Shown here one piece after another: positions 1-6,233 of a stretch of DNA of 10,412 nucleotides. The position numbers and the translations under genes are program-made. The stretch lies in NCBI GenBank assembly GCA_937898715.1, contig CALEKA010000110.1, positions 1 through 10,412 of the forward strand, given 5' to 3'. The DNA comes from an uncultured Prevotella sp. (GTDB taxonomy: Bacteria; Bacteroidota; Bacteroidia; Bacteroidales; Bacteroidaceae). The first letter of the stretch is position 1, and each line of letters begins with the position of its first letter. A model generated the notes under the pieces. The model was not told where the DNA came from. It made no database searches and was given only the letters and a program-made list of their open reading frames with translations.

Positions 1-18
1 CCTGGGCTATGAATATCA

Positions 19-39
19 ATGGGCTTTCAGCCCGCCCAT
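19..39. other. Short GC-rich hairpin in the left-edge leader
   Basis: Two alternative small stems can form here: ATGGGC (19-24) with GCCCAT (34-39), or GGGCT (21-25) with AGCCC (29-33). There is no T run after it, so it is weak as a terminator. It could be the end of an upstream transcript or part of the antiporter leader. No other feature is visible in bases 1-131, and no convincing TAnnTTTG box was found before the antiporter start. Confidence 0.25.
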
Positions 40-131
40 TCTAAATCCGAAACTTAACTTACTTATAACCTCTAACATTTCTCAAGAAGCACTTTTACAA
101 GTTTGCTTTCTCCAAGACAGTTTTCTACACA

Positions 132-1583
132 ATGACTATGAACACAAAAGCTCTACACCCCCATCCCCTTATTAGCCTGCTCCCGCTGGCTGTACTGATT
201 ACGCTTATTGCACTGGTGCTCAGATTATTTCCCGACGATGCGCTGAGCGGTGCTTCACAAGTGGCACTGATGGTGGCTTCGTCGGTGTGTGTGGCACTGT
301 CGATGGTAGTATATAAGACAAAGTGGACGGTGTTTGAAGAGATGATTAAGAAGACCGTTGGCGATGCGGGTGTGTCGATACTCATATTGCTGCTCATCGG
401 CATGATGTCGGCCACATGGATGGTGAGCGGTGTGGTGCCCACGATGATCTATTATGGTGTACAGCTGATGTCGCCATGGCTATTCTTGCCCTGCGCCTGC
501 ATTATTTCGTCATTTATCTCCGTGATTACGGGCACTTCGTGGACTACGATTGCTACCATAGGCATTGCGCTGATGGGCATAGGCGATGCGCTCGGCATAC
601 CACAGCCCTACACGGCGGGCGCTATCATCTCGGGAGCTTACTTCGGCGATAAGATGTCGCCTATGAGCGACACGACGGTGCTTGCATCGTCAATGGCGGG
701 CGCCGACTTGTTCAGCCACATCCGCTATATGCTCTACACCACGGTGCCGAGCATTGTTATCTCCTTGGTGCTCTACCTCGTGATAGGGCTGTTCTACAAC
801 GGACAGGATGTGGAAATCAGTCAGTACCTCACAGGACTGAGTAAAGGATTCAACATCTCGCTATGGACCATGCTCGTGCCGCTCTTTACGGCATTCCTTA
901 TATATAAGAAGATGCCCTCGCTCATCACGTTGCTGCTGTCGGCTCTTGCAGCTTGCATTTGCGCGGTTGTGCTCCAACCCGAGGCTCTGATGCAGATTGC
1001 TGGCGAGAAGGAGGTGAATGCCACAAGCATCTTTGAGGGGCTGATGCTCACTTGCTATTCGAAGACGCAGATCGATACGGGCTTTGAAGCCATCAATGCA
1101 CTTGTGGCCACGCGCGGCATGGTGGGCATGCTCAGCACGGTGTGGCTGATACTCTGCGCTATGTGCTTCGGTTCGTGCATGGTGGCAAGTGGCATGCTGA
1201 GAAGCATTACGCATATTATACTGAAGGGAATCAAGGGTACAGCCTCGCTGGTATGCTCTACGGTGGCTTCGGGTGTACTGCTCAACTTGATTATGGGCGA
1301 CCAGTTCCTATCGATCATCATGAACGTGTCGATCTATCACGACGAGTATGCTGAACGTGGCTATCGTCCGGAATTGCTAAGCCGATCTACTGAAGACTCT
1401 GCTACGGTCACTTCCGTATTGGTGCCATGGACAGCATGCGGTATGACGCAAAGCACGGTGCTCGGCATACCCACGCTGGTGTACCTGCCCTTCTGCTTCT
1501 TCAATATTATAAGTCCTATAATGAGTTGCTTGGTAGCTATCTTAGGATTTGTGCCGAAGCCAGAGGGGGCAGATAAACGCTGA
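132..1583 (+). CDS. nhaC: NhaC-family Na+/H+ antiporter
   Basis: This 483-residue integral membrane protein has about eleven or twelve hydrophobic segments and belongs to the NhaC family, which exchanges internal Na+ for external protons across the inner membrane. Family-type signatures are visible. A GTSWTT motif lies near residues 134-139, and the polar stretch GAYFGDKMSPMSDTT at 168-182 sits in the middle of the protein. A second conserved polar stretch runs from about 389 to 440 (GDQF, then SRSTEDSATVTS, then PWTACG). The short charged tail (PEGADKR) is cytoplasmic or periplasmic. The first ATG at 132 was chosen; a second ATG at 138 is equally possible. The gene stands alone and converges with the WYL regulator. 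Family assignment is firm, but the exact cargo is not: some relatives exchange malate/lactate or other ions. Confidence 0.9.
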   Translation: MTMNTKALHPHPLISLLPLAVLITLIALVLRLFPDDALSGASQVALMVASSVCVALSMVVYKTKWTVFEEMIKKTVGDAGVSILILLLIGMMSATWMVSGVVPTMIYYGVQLMSPWLFLPCACIISSFISVITGTSWTTIATIGIALMGIGDALGIPQPYTAGAIISGAYFGDKMSPMSDTTVLASSMAGADLFSHIRYMLYTTVPSIVISLVLYLVIGLFYNGQDVEISQYLTGLSKGFNISLWTMLVPLFTAFLIYKKMPSLITLLLSALAACICAVVLQPEALMQIAGEKEVNATSIFEGLMLTCYSKTQIDTGFEAINALVATRGMVGMLSTVWLILCAMCFGSCMVASGMLRSITHIILKGIKGTASLVCSTVASGVLLNLIMGDQFLSIIMNVSIYHDEYAERGYRPELLSRSTEDSATVTSVLVPWTACGMTQSTVLGIPTLVYLPFCFFNIISPIMSCLVAILGFVPKPEGADKR

Positions 1584-1602
1584 ATGCGTTGCGCGTTTTT
1601 TT
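1575..1602 (+). terminator. Possible intrinsic terminator of the antiporter gene
   Basis: The stem AAACGC (1575-1580) pairs with GCGTTT (1593-1598) and is followed by a continuing T run to 1602. A competing stem AACGC/GCGTT (1576-1580 with 1586-1590) also exists. The stem overlaps the last codons and stop of the antiporter gene, and the stem is short, so confidence is moderate. Confidence 0.45.
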
Positions 1603-1606
1603 AAAA

Positions 1607-1777
1607 CATTGATTATCTTCCGCTGCGCGGGGGGGGGGTAAAACGTATAATGACCATTAATCAGACGTTAATTTGTTCATTAATCATCTATTAGAAAAGA
1701 AAGAATTAATGAATAATTAATGTCTGATTAATGGTCATTATACGTTTTAAGGCCTCTGCGAAGCGAAACAATCAATG
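1607..1777. repeat. 171-base near-palindrome between convergent genes
   Basis: The core arms 1639-1684 and 1705-1749 are almost exactly complementary. The first 28 bases are perfect, then there are a few mismatches and one single-base gap. The loop (1685-1704) is about 20 bases. Complementarity continues outward more loosely through a GC-rich part and ends in CATTGATT (1607-1614) pairing with AATCAATG (1770-1777). The right end overlaps the stop codon of the WYL gene. The left arm contains ten consecutive G (1629-1638) where the right arm has a shorter purine/pyrimidine mix. The core is rich in TTAAT. It could be an outsized bidirectional terminator for the two convergent genes, or a non-autonomous miniature element. 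No flanking target duplication is evident. Confidence 0.85.
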
Positions 1778-2812
1778 ATGCAAGAAATCTTCCGTGTCGA
1801 TTTCGTAAAGTTCGGTGATTTCTCGGAGCCTATCTTTCATATAATCCACAGCTATCTGTGGCGAGAGGACGCGAATGCCTGGCCCGTAGCTCATCAGTAC
1901 TGAATAGAGTTCAAAGTTGATGACCACACGAATACTAAAGATACAACTATGGTCGGCAGGATTGGTGCTGACCAACTGCTGCGAGGGGTGCAAGGGCTTC
2001 GTCTTAATATACTGGCTCTGCTCGGAGGTGGCCCAAAAGGAGACTTGGCACGACTTAGCATGGAGGTTCTTGCTGACGCCTATCACGTCGTCGAAGAAAT
2101 GACTGACATCAAAGTCGGGATTATCGCGATAGGGCTCATCGCAAGGCTCAATAGACTGGATGCGATCGAGTGCCAGATTGTAGAGCACCATATCCGTTGT
2201 CTTCGAACCGAATAGGAACCAACGATTACGAAACTCCTTGAGCAAGTAAGGATAAATGGTATAGACCATAGGTTCGCGCGCTGAGAAAGGCTGATACCCT
2301 ATGCGGAGAGTCTGACGGCGAGCAATGAAATTGTACAACGGACTGAGCAAGCGCAGGCCACGGAGATTGGGCACATTGTCGAAGTGAATGATGGGTCGGC
2401 GGCTCTTCTGAGTAATAGAGAGCTTGTCCTGCAAGCGGCTCACCACATCTGACATTTCGGCAAACTGATCGAAATCTTCGAGTTGGCGCAACAAGTCGAC
2501 AGCCTCTTGCATCACTTCTAAATCGCTCTGCGAGAGAGGCATATTGGTGATGGAATAGTCGGCATCGGCATATCGATAGTATTTATGATCGTACACCTCG
2601 ATGGGAGCATTGTACCCCAACTTGTCGGAGCGCATCAGCTGAATATCGTTTTGCACAGTACGTAAGCTCACACCCTTGCAGATTCCCTCACAGTCGTAAA
2701 GCGCATCGCTACAAGCCTCCACCAAGTCGTCGATGGTCCAACGGCGGTAGCGATTGCGAAGGCAATTGTCTATGGTCTTATAGCGTATCAAGGCATTCTT
2801 ATTGGCAGGCAT
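1772..2812 (-). CDS. WYL-domain transcriptional regulator
   Basis: This 346-residue predicted cytoplasmic DNA-binding regulator has an N-terminal helix-turn-helix region at residues about 8-67, with the likely recognition helix at SLRTVQNDIQLMR (49-61). A WYL sensing domain follows at about 155-225. It begins LSPLYNFIARRQTLRIGYQPF-like and includes RWFLFG at 197-202 in place of the canonical W-Y-L triad. A C-terminal WCX-like region runs from about 250 to 340. WYL domains are known to bind nucleic-acid or nucleotide ligands in several regulators. The start was set at the ATG at 2812-2810 (MPANKNALIRYK), because the longer form from 2884 would run through the -7 box at 2842-2849 and the upstream palindrome. 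It is divergent from rtcB, which suggests that it regulates rtcB and itself. Its last codon lies in the 171-base near-palindrome. Confidence 0.88.
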   Translation of the reverse strand: MPANKNALIRYKTIDNCLRNRYRRWTIDDLVEACSDALYDCEGICKGVSLRTVQNDIQLMRSDKLGYNAPIEVYDHKYYRYADADYSITNMPLSQSDLEVMQEAVDLLRQLEDFDQFAEMSDVVSRLQDKLSITQKSRRPIIHFDNVPNLRGLRLLSPLYNFIARRQTLRIGYQPFSAREPMVYTIYPYLLKEFRNRWFLFGSKTTDMVLYNLALDRIQSIEPCDEPYRDNPDFDVSHFFDDVIGVSKNLHAKSCQVSFWATSEQSQYIKTKPLHPSQQLVSTNPADHSCIFSIRVVINFELYSVLMSYGPGIRVLSPQIAVDYMKDRLREITELYEIDTEDFLHH

Positions 2813-2841
2813 CGTTCTAAATGTTTTAGGTTTAACAGAGA

Positions 2842-2849
2842 CAAATGTA
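2842..2849 (-). promoter_or_regulatory. Likely -7 box of the WYL regulator gene
   Basis: Read on the minus strand this is TACATTTG, an exact match to the Bacteroidetes -7 consensus TAnnTTTG. It predicts transcription starting near 2836, leaving a leader of about 24 bases before the chosen ATG at 2812. No good TTTG appears at the -33 distance; instead a near-palindrome occupies that position, consistent with regulated rather than constitutive transcription. Confidence 0.6.
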
Positions 2850-2866
2850 GCGCTTTCTATGCAATG

Positions 2867-2937
2867 TTTCTGCGCAGAGAGCAAAAAAGACTATATTATC
2901 GTTGATTTTTATCAAAATATTCCTTTCTACGCAGAAA
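2867..2937. promoter_or_regulatory. Paired near-palindromes, candidate WYL regulator operators
   Basis: Two 14-base boxes share the pattern TTTCTRCGCAGARA: TTTCTGCGCAGAGA at 2867-2880 and TTTCTACGCAGAAA at 2924-2937. Each differs by one base from the perfect palindrome TTTCTGCGCAGAAA. Their centres are 57 bases apart. The first centre lies about 25 bases upstream of the WYL gene's -7 box, and the second about 25 bases upstream of a -7-like box facing rtcB. Both therefore cover the -33 region of one promoter each. This symmetry suggests one protein binding at both promoters, with the divergent WYL regulator the obvious candidate. An isolated half-like match, ACGCAGAAAC, recurs at 4314-4323 after rtcB and is probably chance. 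Confidence 0.55.
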
Positions 2938-2955
2938 CACTGCGCACCACCCTCC

Positions 2956-2963
2956 TTACTTTG
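2956..2963 (+). promoter_or_regulatory. Possible -7 box of rtcB
   Basis: TTACTTTG matches TAnnTTTG except at the second base and is followed by CAC, as in the better promoter at 6198. It would start transcription near 2970 and leave a leader of about 150 bases before rtcB, in which no open frame or strong hairpin was recognised. No TTTG is present at -33; the second near-palindrome lies there instead, so an activator may be needed. Confidence 0.4.
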
Positions 2964-3121
2964 CACTCGCAACCGGGAAACGCTCGATTGCCCACGCTGA
3001 GCTATACGCACCACCCATTTATTCACTACGAGACGCAACGCTTTGACATGAGGCAGAAGGAGAAAATTACACCTATCACTCCCATGTACTGCGATTGCCC
3101 TCACAAATACCTAAAAGCTAT

Positions 3122-4294
3122 ATGCAAATAAAAATGATCAACGACTGCCCCGTCATGATATGGGCAGACAGGGTGGAGAATTCGGCGATGGAACAAATTG
3201 CTAATCTTACTACACTCCCCTTCCTATTCCATCACTTGGCTATTATGCCCGACGTACACACAGGGAAAGGTATGCCTATCGGAGGTGTGCTGGCATGTAC
3301 TGACGCCGTCATACCCAACGCGGTGGGCGTAGACATCGGTTGCGGTATGTGTGCTGTTAAGACCAACTGGAAAGTGGCAGACATCACCACCGAAGTGCTT
3401 CGCAAACGCATTATGCGAGGAATACGCAAGCGCATCCCGCTGGGCAAGGAACACCACAAACAAGCACAAGACGAACGCCTGCTCCCGCAAGGACACGATA
3501 TCGACAAGCTCGAGATTGTAAAGCGTCGCCAAGCGTCCATACTCAAAGAGATTGGCACCTTGGGCGGAGGCAACCACTTCATTGAGTTGCAAAAAGACGA
3601 GGAGGGGACGCTCTGGATCATGATTCACTCGGGCTCGCGCAATCTGGGCAAACAGGTGGGTGACTACTACAATAAGAAGGCTGCCTTGCTCAACGAACGA
3701 TGGTACTCGGGCGTATCGCCAAGCATTGGGCTTCCCTTCCTACCTCTGCGCACGCAAGAATTCACCGACTACTGGGCTGAGATGCAATACTGCATAGACT
3801 TTGCGCTGTGCAATCGCCGACTGATGATGATGCGCATAGAAGAAGTCCTAACCGATGCACTGCCAGGCATCAAGTTTGAACCCATGATCAACATTGCCCA
3901 CAACTATGCTGCGTGGGAGAATCATTTCGGGAAGAACGTGATCGTTCATCGCAAAGGTGCCACGCTGGCTCGCGAAGGCATCACGGGCATTATCCCTGGT
4001 TCGCAAGGCACGGCGTCGTATATCGTAGAGGGTCTGGGCAACAAGTACGCTTTCTGCTCATGCTCTCATGGTGCAGGACGCTTGATGTCAAGAAAAGCAG
4101 CCATCCAAAGCCTCAACATGAAAGAGGAGATAGAGCGATTGGAAGCGCAGGGCATCGTTCATGCCATCCGTTGCCAAGACGATATGCAAGAAGCATCGGG
4201 CGCATACAAGGACATTGAGACCGTGATCCGCAATGAGGCAGACCTCGTAAAGATTAAGACCCGCTTGCTGCCTGTGGCTGTGATTAAGGGATAA
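3122..4294 (+). CDS. rtcB: RtcB-type RNA-splicing ligase
   Basis: This 390-residue enzyme joins RNA ends carrying a 2',3'-cyclic phosphate or 3'-phosphate to a 5'-OH, using GTP and Mn2+. It works in RNA repair, or in tRNA splicing in other domains of life. The metal- and guanylate-binding set is complete: D71 and C74 in GVDIGCGM, H152 in GGGNHFIE, H169 in IHSGSRNLG, H260 in AHNYA, then HRKGAT, and H316 in SHGAGR as the predicted guanylylated histidine. The spacings H152-H169 (17) and H260-H316 (56) equal those between the corresponding E. coli residues as I recall them. The ATG at 3122 was chosen; a TTG at 3095 in frame and an ATG at 3134 are alternatives. No rtcA cyclase or archease gene is adjacent. 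It is divergent from the WYL regulator, and a strong hairpin follows it. Confidence 0.95.
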   Translation: MQIKMINDCPVMIWADRVENSAMEQIANLTTLPFLFHHLAIMPDVHTGKGMPIGGVLACTDAVIPNAVGVDIGCGMCAVKTNWKVADITTEVLRKRIMRGIRKRIPLGKEHHKQAQDERLLPQGHDIDKLEIVKRRQASILKEIGTLGGGNHFIELQKDEEGTLWIMIHSGSRNLGKQVGDYYNKKAALLNERWYSGVSPSIGLPFLPLRTQEFTDYWAEMQYCIDFALCNRRLMMMRIEEVLTDALPGIKFEPMINIAHNYAAWENHFGKNVIVHRKGATLAREGITGIIPGSQGTASYIVEGLGNKYAFCSCSHGAGRLMSRKAAIQSLNMKEEIERLEAQGIVHAIRCQDDMQEASGAYKDIETVIRNEADLVKIKTRLLPVAVIKG

Positions 4295-4354
4295 GGCAAA
4301 GACTGAATGCTAAACGCAGAAACCAAACACCTTCCACAGAACTTGTATGACCGT

Positions 4355-4402
4355 GCAAAGCGGTCGAGGCTAAATATCCACTCGATCGCTTTGCCTTTTA
4401 TA
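4355..4402 (+). terminator. Rho-independent terminator after rtcB
   Basis: A 14-base stem (4355-4368 with 4381-4394, one G-U pair) begins GCAAAGCG and ends CGCTTTGC with a 12-base loop. It is followed by a T-rich tail, CTTTTATAAGTTTT. It lies about 60 bases after the rtcB stop and ends transcription before the lipoprotein gene. Confidence 0.75.
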
Positions 4403-4439
4403 AGTTTTCTCTAAAGAAAGCCTTCTTTATCTCGTGGGC

Positions 4440-4469
4440 ATGTGATAATGTATTCACATCTTAATTTCG
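4440..4469 (+). promoter_or_regulatory. Possible promoter region with inverted repeat for the lipoprotein gene
   Basis: TAATTTCG at 4462-4469 matches the -7 consensus TAnnTTTG in all but one base and would start transcription near 4476, giving a leader of about 43 bases. Immediately upstream is the inverted repeat ATGTGA (4440-4445) and TCACAT (4454-4459), separated by eight bases, which could be an operator. Both elements are short, so this is a weak call. Confidence 0.35.
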
Positions 4470-4518
4470 AGAGAATAACATCTATAAAACATATTATCAA
4501 CTTAAAACACTTATCACA

Positions 4519-5289
4519 ATGGTATCAAAAGCAAAACATTTACTTACTACGGCAACATTCCTCATGATGTTGTTAGGTCTTTCATTTACCTTATGCACAT
4601 CATGCGGAGATGACAAAGACGATCGCGATGGAGGAAGTCTCACCCTAAAGGCAGGTGAGACCCACAACATTGGCACGGGAAGTAATTGGAAATCGGCCAA
4701 CCCGCTAATAGCAAGTGTCGAAGACCAAACGATTACTGCCGAATGCGTTGGATCGACCACTATTACCGGAAGTGCTGGCACGATCAAGGTCACAGTAAAA
4801 GCCACCCGATTTGACTTCACTGAGCCTTATCTCTCATTTGGCGCTTCAAAGAGCGACGTAAAGAATGCCATGTCAAGTTACACACTTACAACTGACAAAT
4901 CTACGACAATTGGATACCAGGGGAAAGGCAAGGTCTACATGTATGGATATGGATTCAAAAACAATCAACTCTCCATGTCTTTGCTCATTGTAAAGTCCAC
5001 CTACGCCAATGACCTAACAAAATTTCTCTCGGAACGATATTTCCCTGTCTACGTTGACAAGGATAATTACAGAGTTGGCATGGTCGACCCATTAAAGAAG
5101 ATCGCAGTTCTTGTAGAACCTGAAGTGATTTCGTACACCACTTATCTTACTGTGGCTTATGTAAAATATACAGGTTCTTCATCCATCGCTATCAAGAAGA
5201 TGAAAGCGTTTGGGAGCAAGCCATCCGCGAGCAATGAGGAAACTGCCAAAATCTTCGATCAACTGAAGAGCGAACTAGTCAAGCAATAA
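4519..5289 (+). CDS. Putative surface lipoprotein with bacterial Ig-like domain
   Basis: This 256-residue protein begins with a basic n-region and a hydrophobic stretch (residues 8-25), then CTSC with C29 the likely lipid-bearing cysteine; C26 is a less likely alternative. The acidic GDDKDDRD directly after C29 resembles the Bacteroidetes signal that sends lipoproteins to the cell surface. Residues about 40-95 look like a BIG_2-type Ig-like domain: SNWKSANPLIASVEDQTI, then G-T-T-I and G-IKVTVKA. The remainder (100-256) is a mixed alpha/beta region that I do not recognise; it has repeated aromatic and lysine residues and no catalytic motif. It stands between two strong hairpins, so it is probably transcribed alone. 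A structural or binding role at the cell surface is inferred; no substrate can be named. Confidence 0.75.
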   Translation: MVSKAKHLLTTATFLMMLLGLSFTLCTSCGDDKDDRDGGSLTLKAGETHNIGTGSNWKSANPLIASVEDQTITAECVGSTTITGSAGTIKVTVKATRFDFTEPYLSFGASKSDVKNAMSSYTLTTDKSTTIGYQGKGKVYMYGYGFKNNQLSMSLLIVKSTYANDLTKFLSERYFPVYVDKDNYRVGMVDPLKKIAVLVEPEVISYTTYLTVAYVKYTGSSSIAIKKMKAFGSKPSASNEETAKIFDQLKSELVKQ

Positions 5290-5351
5290 AAGCAATGAAG
5301 AGGATTCTGACTCACCAGTCATTCCCTTCTCAGCTATCACACCTTTAAACA

Positions 5352-5394
5352 TAGCCGCCATGCGTACTAACCTCTGCTACGCGCATGGCGGCTA
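5352..5394 (+). terminator. Strong hairpin terminator after the lipoprotein gene
   Basis: A perfect 13-base stem (TAGCCGCCATGCG at 5352-5364 with its complement at 5382-5394) closes a 17-base loop. The tail AATTTGTG is only weakly T-rich. It begins about 60 bases after the lipoprotein stop and could work in either direction. Confidence 0.7.
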
Positions 5395-5572
5395 ATTTGT
5401 GAATGATTCTCCATACAGAATCGAAAAAATAAGAAATTGGAATAAAAGGGGTCGCTGTAAATTATGGTAGCAAGGAAAGCTACATAAAAGCCTATTTTGA
5501 TGATTGCCACCGTTATCAATAAAGCCAAAAGAATACCCAAGTTTTTTGAATTGTAGACGTATAGTTACTAAA

Positions 5573-5613
5573 AAAGGTGTATTGCTAATCATAATAAAAA
5601 GCAATGCACCTTT
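5573..5613 (-). terminator. Terminator-like hairpin in gene-free sequence
   Basis: A 14-base stem (5573-5586 with 5600-5613, one G-U pair) surrounds a 13-base AT-rich loop. On the minus strand it is followed by a run of T (complement of the A run at 5570-5575), the form of an intrinsic terminator for leftward transcription. On the plus strand the tail is only TTTAATTTATT. No minus-strand gene lies to the right, so it may be the relic of a lost gene or a free-standing element. The surrounding sequence 5395-5640 holds nothing else that I can support; the open frames there have no protein-like composition. Confidence 0.5.
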
Positions 5614-5728
5614 AATTTATTGGACTAATTCTTCTGAATCAGAATTTCAATATCTATACTTAACCTCCTCGAAATGTACACCGCCTATAAACAAGCCATC
5701 TGCGTGAGCGTGCTGCAAATGTGCTGCA

Positions 5729-6025
5729 AAACTCGTGCTAACGAGAGAAAAGAAAACTTGTTTTCTCTTCCGAATGCAGCCGAGTTTGACCTTGGTCAAA
5801 TATGGAAATAAGCACCGATAAGCAAACACGCACTCAACTGCTGCAAAGGTAGTGCAAATGAGCGGAATATCAAAACAAACACGAAGTTTTGTTTTGTATT
5901 CCCGAGTGCAGCCTACCTTATTAAGAGGTAGTGCAAACCGAGAGAAACACAAAAATAAATCACATTTATTTTTTATTTCCGAGGTGCCGCCTACCTTATT
6001 AAAAGGTAGTGCTTTTACTTGTAAA
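5729..6025. repeat. Tandem family of hairpin units with covarying stems
   Basis: Three units can be read, plus a partial fourth. GGTAGTGC recurs at 5848, 5927 and 6005, a period of 78-79 bases, and the junction TACCTTATTAA recurs before the last two. Each unit has an outer stem, then TGC, an inner variable stem, a TTCCGA-like block and GCAGC or GCCGC, then the closing outer arm. The outer stem is AAACTCG (5729) with CGAGTTT (5781) in the first unit and AAGGTAG (5846) with CTACCTT (5913) in the second. The inner stems are AGAGAAAA/TTTTCTCT (5744, 5761), CAAAACAAA/TTTGTTTTG (5871, 5888) and AAAAATAAAT/ATTTATTTTT (5951, 5964). Stem sequences change but pairing is kept. A further palindrome TTTGACC/GGTCAAA (5785-5800) marks the junction after the first unit. 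It resembles REP/BIME-like intergenic repeats. Confidence 0.8.
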
Positions 6026-6039
6026 TACCAAATGTCGTA

Positions 6040-6154
6040 CCTCAAAAACTACAAACGAAATGCCTCAAAAACTATAAATGAAACACCGCAAAAGTTAGTT
6101 CTAAAACACCACAAAAGTTAGCAATAAAACAGCACAATTCATAGCACTAAATAT
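6040..6154. repeat. Degenerate 22-24-base tandem array upstream of ATPase operon
   Basis: Five imperfect copies can be aligned, starting near 6040, 6063, 6087, 6110 and 6133. The first two share CCTCAAAAACTA; the third and fourth share CAAAAGTTAG and end TAAAACA; the fifth is eroded. The spacing is close to two helical turns, which puts the A tracts on the same face and may bend the DNA. The CAAAAGTTAG copies resemble the reverse complement of the promoter box CTAACTTTG at 6197-6205. The array sits directly upstream of the operon promoter. Confidence 0.55.
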
Positions 6155-6174
6155 CCACAAATATTAGTTTTTGC

Positions 6175-6205
6175 TTGCGATTGTGACTGAATATCACTAA
6201 CTTTG
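6175..6205 (+). promoter_or_regulatory. Promoter of the ATPase-helicase operon
   Basis: TAACTTTG at 6198-6205 is an exact TAnnTTTG box, and TTG at 6175-6177 lies 20 bases upstream, the normal spacing for the Bacteroidetes -33 element. Transcription would start near 6212, about 22 bases before the ATPase ATG. This is the best promoter in the window, and no comparable one was seen inside the downstream gene cluster. Confidence 0.7.
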
Positions 6206-6233
6206 CACACATAATTAAGAATACGACTAAAAC

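Noticed and set aside
861..1321. Long antisense open frames inside the antiporter gene
   Set aside because: They are shadows of a well-supported membrane protein gene in its codon pattern.
2813..2884. N-terminal extension of the WYL protein from an upstream ATG
   Set aside because: It would cover the -7 box and the near-palindrome, and the extension residues do not look like part of the HTH domain.
3095..3121. TTG start for rtcB nine codons upstream
   Set aside because: A normal ATG at 3122 gives the expected RtcB N-terminus; the extra residues have no family support.
2802..3131. 109-residue plus-strand open frame in the divergent control region
   Set aside because: It overlaps both promoters and the rtcB start and has no recognisable protein character.
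4440..4459. CRP-type operator before the lipoprotein gene
   Set aside because: TGTGA and TCACA are separated by eight bases, not the six of the CRP consensus, and Bacteroidales lack a classical CRP control scheme; kept only as a weak inverted repeat.
5647..6045. 132-residue minus-strand open frame across the repeat units
   Set aside because: It exists because the 78-base period is a multiple of three; the protein merely repeats the hairpin sequence and has no start context or domain.
5852..6121. 89-residue plus-strand open frame over the repeats and the short array
   Set aside because: Composition follows the repeats, and it ends inside the degenerate array; no coding signal.
6040..6154. 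CRISPR array
   Set aside because: The units are 22-24 bases with no separate unique spacers, repeats are degenerate and no cas gene is nearby.
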